This document shows, piece after piece, positions 61,640 through 64,000 of a stretch of 64,000 nucleotides of DNA. Source of the stretch: Pseudomonas sp. SCB32 (GTDB taxonomy: Bacteria; Pseudomonadota; Gammaproteobacteria; Pseudomonadales; Pseudomonadaceae); contig NZ_CP045118.1 in NCBI RefSeq assembly GCF_009189165.1, forward strand, positions 806,001 to 870,000. Reading direction: 5' to 3'. A program made the translations under genes and the position numbers. The number at the start of each line of letters is the position of its first letter. Within the stretch, counting starts at the first letter, position 1. A model generated the notes under the pieces. It worked only from the letters and a program-made list of their open reading frames with translations, did no database searches and was not told where the DNA came from.

Positions 61640-62437
61640 TCAGGTCAGCAGGAAGTTCGCCCCAGGCCCGCCGCCTTCCAGCGTCGGCAGTTCCGCCTCG
61701 TCCTTCAGGTTCACCCCCGACAGCTGTCGGCGGCAGGCTTCGCGCATCAGGTAGAGCAGGCGGTGGGTGGCCAGGCCGTAGCTCAAGCCTTCCAGCCGGA
61801 CGTTGGAGATGCAGTTGCGGTAGGCGTCGTTCAGACCGGCCTTCGGCGCCCAGGTGAAGTACAGGCCTAGGCTGTCCGGCGAACTGAGGCCGGGGCGTTC
61901 GCCGATGAGGATCACCACCATCTTCGCCCGCAGCAGTTCGGCCACTTCATCGGCCACGGCGACGCGCCCCTGTTGCACGAGAGCAACCGGCGACAGGCTC
62001 CAGCCTTCGTTGCGCGCCTGTTCCTCCATGCGTTCGAGGAAGGGCAGGCTGTGGCGTTGCACGGCCAGCGAGGAGAGGCCGTCGGCGATCACCACCGCCA
62101 GGTCGTAACCCTGTGGATGGCGGTCGGCGTGGCGACGCAGGATTTCCACCGATTCTTCGTTCAGGCGCCGGCCCAGGTCGGGTCGCTGCAGGTAGGTGTC
62201 GCGATCGGCGGCGGCGCTGTGCAGCAGCAGGGTTTCGCGACCGCGCTCGGCCAGTTGCGTGGCCAGCCCGTCGCGGTCGAAGGGCAGGTGCACGGCGTCG
62301 CGGGCCTGGGCGTGGGCGAACTGGAAGTCCAGCTGCGCGCCGGTCGGCAGGCTGGTGCCGGCGCGGCCCAGGGCGATGCGTGCCGATGTCAGGCGACGCA
62401 ATTCCTGCCAGGGATTGGGGGTGAAGCTATCGCTCAT
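61640..62437 (-). CDS. eutC: Ethanolamine ammonia-lyase small subunit
   Basis: A 265-residue EutC. With EutB and adenosylcobalamin it cleaves ethanolamine to acetaldehyde and ammonia. Conserved blocks are [42 protein letters not shown] and [26 protein letters not shown]. It begins 10 bases after the eutB stop. Confidence 0.95.
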   Translation of the reverse strand: MSDSFTPNPWQELRRLTSARIALGRAGTSLPTGAQLDFQFAHAQARDAVHLPFDRDGLATQLAERGRETLLLHSAAADRDTYLQRPDLGRRLNEESVEILRRHADRHPQGYDLAVVIADGLSSLAVQRHSLPFLERMEEQARNEGWSLSPVALVQQGRVAVADEVAELLRAKMVVILIGERPGLSSPDSLGLYFTWAPKAGLNDAYRNCISNVRLEGLSYGLATHRLLYLMREACRRQLSGVNLKDEAELPTLEGGGPGANFLLT

Positions 62438-62447
62438 CAGACGCTCC

Positions 62448-63842
62448 TCAGGACAGTTGGGCGAGCGCGTGGCGGAAGGCGCCGGGAAGCTGGCTGGCCA
62501 TGTGTACGTGGCCGTCCTGCTGACGGAGGATCTCCATGCGCTCCAGCCACGCCTCGAATTCCGGCGCGGGCCTCAGGCCCAGCGTCTGCCGCGCATAGAG
62601 CGCGTCGTGGAAGGAGGTGGTCTGGTAGTTGAGCATCACGTCGTCGGAGCCGGGGATGCCCATGATGAAGTTGATGCCGGCCACGCCGAGCAGGGTCAGG
62701 AGCATGTCCATGTCATCCTGGTCGGCTTCGGCATGGTTGGTGTAGCAGATGTCGCAGCCCATGGGCACGCCGAGCAGCTTGGCGCAGAAGTGGTCTTCCA
62801 GGCCGGCGCGGATGATCTGCTTGCCGTTGTACAGGTACTCCGGACCGATGAAGCCGACCACGGTGTTCACCAGGAACGGCTTGAAGTGCCGTGCCACCGC
62901 GTAGGCACGGGTCTCGCAGGTCTGCTGGTCGACGCCGTGGTGGGCGTTGGCCGACAGTGCGCTGCCCTGGCCGGTCTCGAAGTACATCAGGTTGTCGCCC
63001 AGGGTGCCGCGCTTCTGCGACAGCCCGGCCTCGTAGCCTTCCTTCAGGATCGACAGGCTCACGCCGAAGCTGGCGTTGGCCGCTTCGGTGCCGGCGATGG
63101 ACTGGAACACCAGGTCCAGCGGCGCTCCGCGGTTGATCGCCTCGATGGAGCTGGTGACGTGGGTGAGCACGCAGGACTGGGTGGGAATCTCGTAGCGCTG
63201 GATGATGGCGTCGAGCATCTCCAGCAGGGTGCAGATCGACTGCAGGCTGTCGGTGGCCGGGTTGATGCCGAGCATGGCGTCGCCGTTGCCGTAGAGCAGG
63301 CCGTCGAGCACGCTGGCGGCGATGCCGGCCGGGTCGTCCGTCGGGTGGTTGGGTTGCAGCCGCGTGGACATGCGCCCACGCAGGCCCATGGTGTTGCGGA
63401 AGCGGGTGATCACGCGGATTTTCTGCGCCACCAGCACCAGGTCCTGCACGCGCATGATCTTCGATACCGCTGCCGCCATCTCCGGCGTCAGCCCTGGCGC
63501 CAGGGCGCGCAGGCTGTGCTCGTCGGCCGCGTCGCCGAGCAGCCAGTCGCGCAGGCCGCCCACCGTGAGGTGGCTGACCGGCGCGAAGGCCTGGCGGTCG
63601 TGGGTGTCGATGATCAGCCGGGTGACTTCGTCGCTTTCGTAGGGGACCAGCGCTTCGTCGAGGAAGCGCTTGAGCGGGATGTCGGCCAGCGCCATCTGCG
63701 CGGCGACGCGCTCGGCGTCGCTGCCGGCGGCGACCCCGGCGAGGCGGTCGCCGGAGCGCGCCGGGCTGGCCTTGGCCATCACCTCGCGCAGGCTGTCGAA
63801 GCGCCAGGTCTGGCCACCGACACTGTGGACGAATCCGGACAT
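62448..63842 (-). CDS. eutB: Ethanolamine ammonia-lyase large subunit
   Basis: A 464-residue EutB, a TIM-barrel that binds ethanolamine and the B12 cofactor. Visible blocks include [68 protein letters not shown] and [14 protein letters not shown]. It is full length. The need for B12 links it with the riboswitch-controlled btuB elsewhere in the window. Confidence 0.96.
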   Translation of the reverse strand: MSGFVHSVGGQTWRFDSLREVMAKASPARSGDRLAGVAAGSDAERVAAQMALADIPLKRFLDEALVPYESDEVTRLIIDTHDRQAFAPVSHLTVGGLRDWLLGDAADEHSLRALAPGLTPEMAAAVSKIMRVQDLVLVAQKIRVITRFRNTMGLRGRMSTRLQPNHPTDDPAGIAASVLDGLLYGNGDAMLGINPATDSLQSICTLLEMLDAIIQRYEIPTQSCVLTHVTSSIEAINRGAPLDLVFQSIAGTEAANASFGVSLSILKEGYEAGLSQKRGTLGDNLMYFETGQGSALSANAHHGVDQQTCETRAYAVARHFKPFLVNTVVGFIGPEYLYNGKQIIRAGLEDHFCAKLLGVPMGCDICYTNHAEADQDDMDMLLTLLGVAGINFIMGIPGSDDVMLNYQTTSFHDALYARQTLGLRPAPEFEAWLERMEILRQQDGHVHMASQLPGAFRHALAQLS

Positions 63843-63853
63843 GGCGACTCCTC

Positions 63854-64000
63854 TCAGCCTTGGCTTGCGAACGAAGCGTTGGCGCCACGGTTGGCGCTGA
63901 TCACGATGCTGCAGCAGGACATGCCGCCGATCATCAGCACCAGGAACACCGAAGCGATGACGCCGTTGAACCAGAGCATAGCGGCCAGGCAGACCAGGGC
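63854..64000 (-). CDS. eat: Ethanolamine permease, C-terminal fragment at window edge
   Basis: The last 48 codons of a minus-strand membrane-transport gene, ending before eutB by 11 bases. The readable protein (LVCLAAMLWFNGVIASVFLVL, MIGGMSCCSIVISANRGANA) fits an APC-type ethanolamine permease C-terminus. The rest lies beyond the window. Confidence 0.7.
   Translation of the reverse strand, partial: ALVCLAAMLWFNGVIASVFLVLMIGGMSCCSIVISANRGANASFASQG

Overview
The window is a gene-dense, high-GC stretch of a Pseudomonas chromosome, probably from the P. aeruginosa / nitroreducens / citronellolis side of the genus. The evidence is the content itself: a btuB gene behind a cobalamin riboswitch, xseB-ispA, dxs, ppa with an MtfA-type peptidase and a DedA protein, eutBC with an ethanolamine permease, and a hydroxyproline cluster in the order known from P. 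aeruginosa. Many palindromic REP-type elements typical of pseudomonads lie between genes. No rRNA, tRNA, prophage or CRISPR was seen.

Layout. 1-3.6 kb: rluE, a DUF2788 membrane protein, a complete IS481-family element with target duplication, and an Lrp/AsnC regulator. 3.6-17.7 kb: a repeat-rich exported protein, a CDF metal exporter coupled to a DinB protein, a lipoprotein, hrpB, a periplasmic binding protein, an EEP-fold protein, a CDGSH protein, a 197-bp MITE-like element, an SDR, a VOC protein, a YciC-like membrane protein, a DUF2076 protein, a NYN protein and rhlE. 17.8-24.7 kb: a LuxR-type regulator followed by a polyamine-type ABC importer with a Tat-type binding protein and an aldehyde dehydrogenase, which looks like an amine uptake and oxidation unit. 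24.8-33.8 kb: two acetyltransferases, a BaiN-like flavoprotein, a histone-deacetylase-like enzyme, an MFS exporter, a SagB-type dehydrogenase carrying an in-frame repeat insertion, tesB and a HAD phosphatase. 34-38 kb: btuB with riboswitch, then dxs.

38.4-55.2 kb: an Ig-like-domain protein with a near-perfect internal duplication, then a complete hydroxyproline catabolic island. It holds an epimerase, a three-part D-hydroxyproline dehydrogenase, a deaminase, a 2-oxoglutarate semialdehyde dehydrogenase, an ABC importer, aconitase X, a Ser-type proline-racemase homologue, a pyrroline-2-carboxylate reductase, and both an AraC and a GntR regulator. Together these should import 3- and 4-hydroxyprolines and convert them to 2-oxoglutarate or L-proline. 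Three near-identical palindromes built on GTATAC mark a likely GntR regulon. The island separates dxs from xseB-ispA, genes that normally form one isoprenoid operon.

55.3-64 kb: ispA-xseB, a START-domain protein, a candidate small RNA bounded by two terminators, ppa, an MtfA-type peptidase, a DedA protein, a binding protein, an acetyltransferase, eutC, eutB and the 3' end of an ethanolamine permease gene cut by the window edge. No clearly new defence or mobile system was found. The most novel signals are the in-frame palindromic repeat in the SagB-type gene, the duplicated Ig-like protein beside the relocated hydroxyproline island, the GntR palindromes, and two orphan terminators implying unannotated small RNAs.
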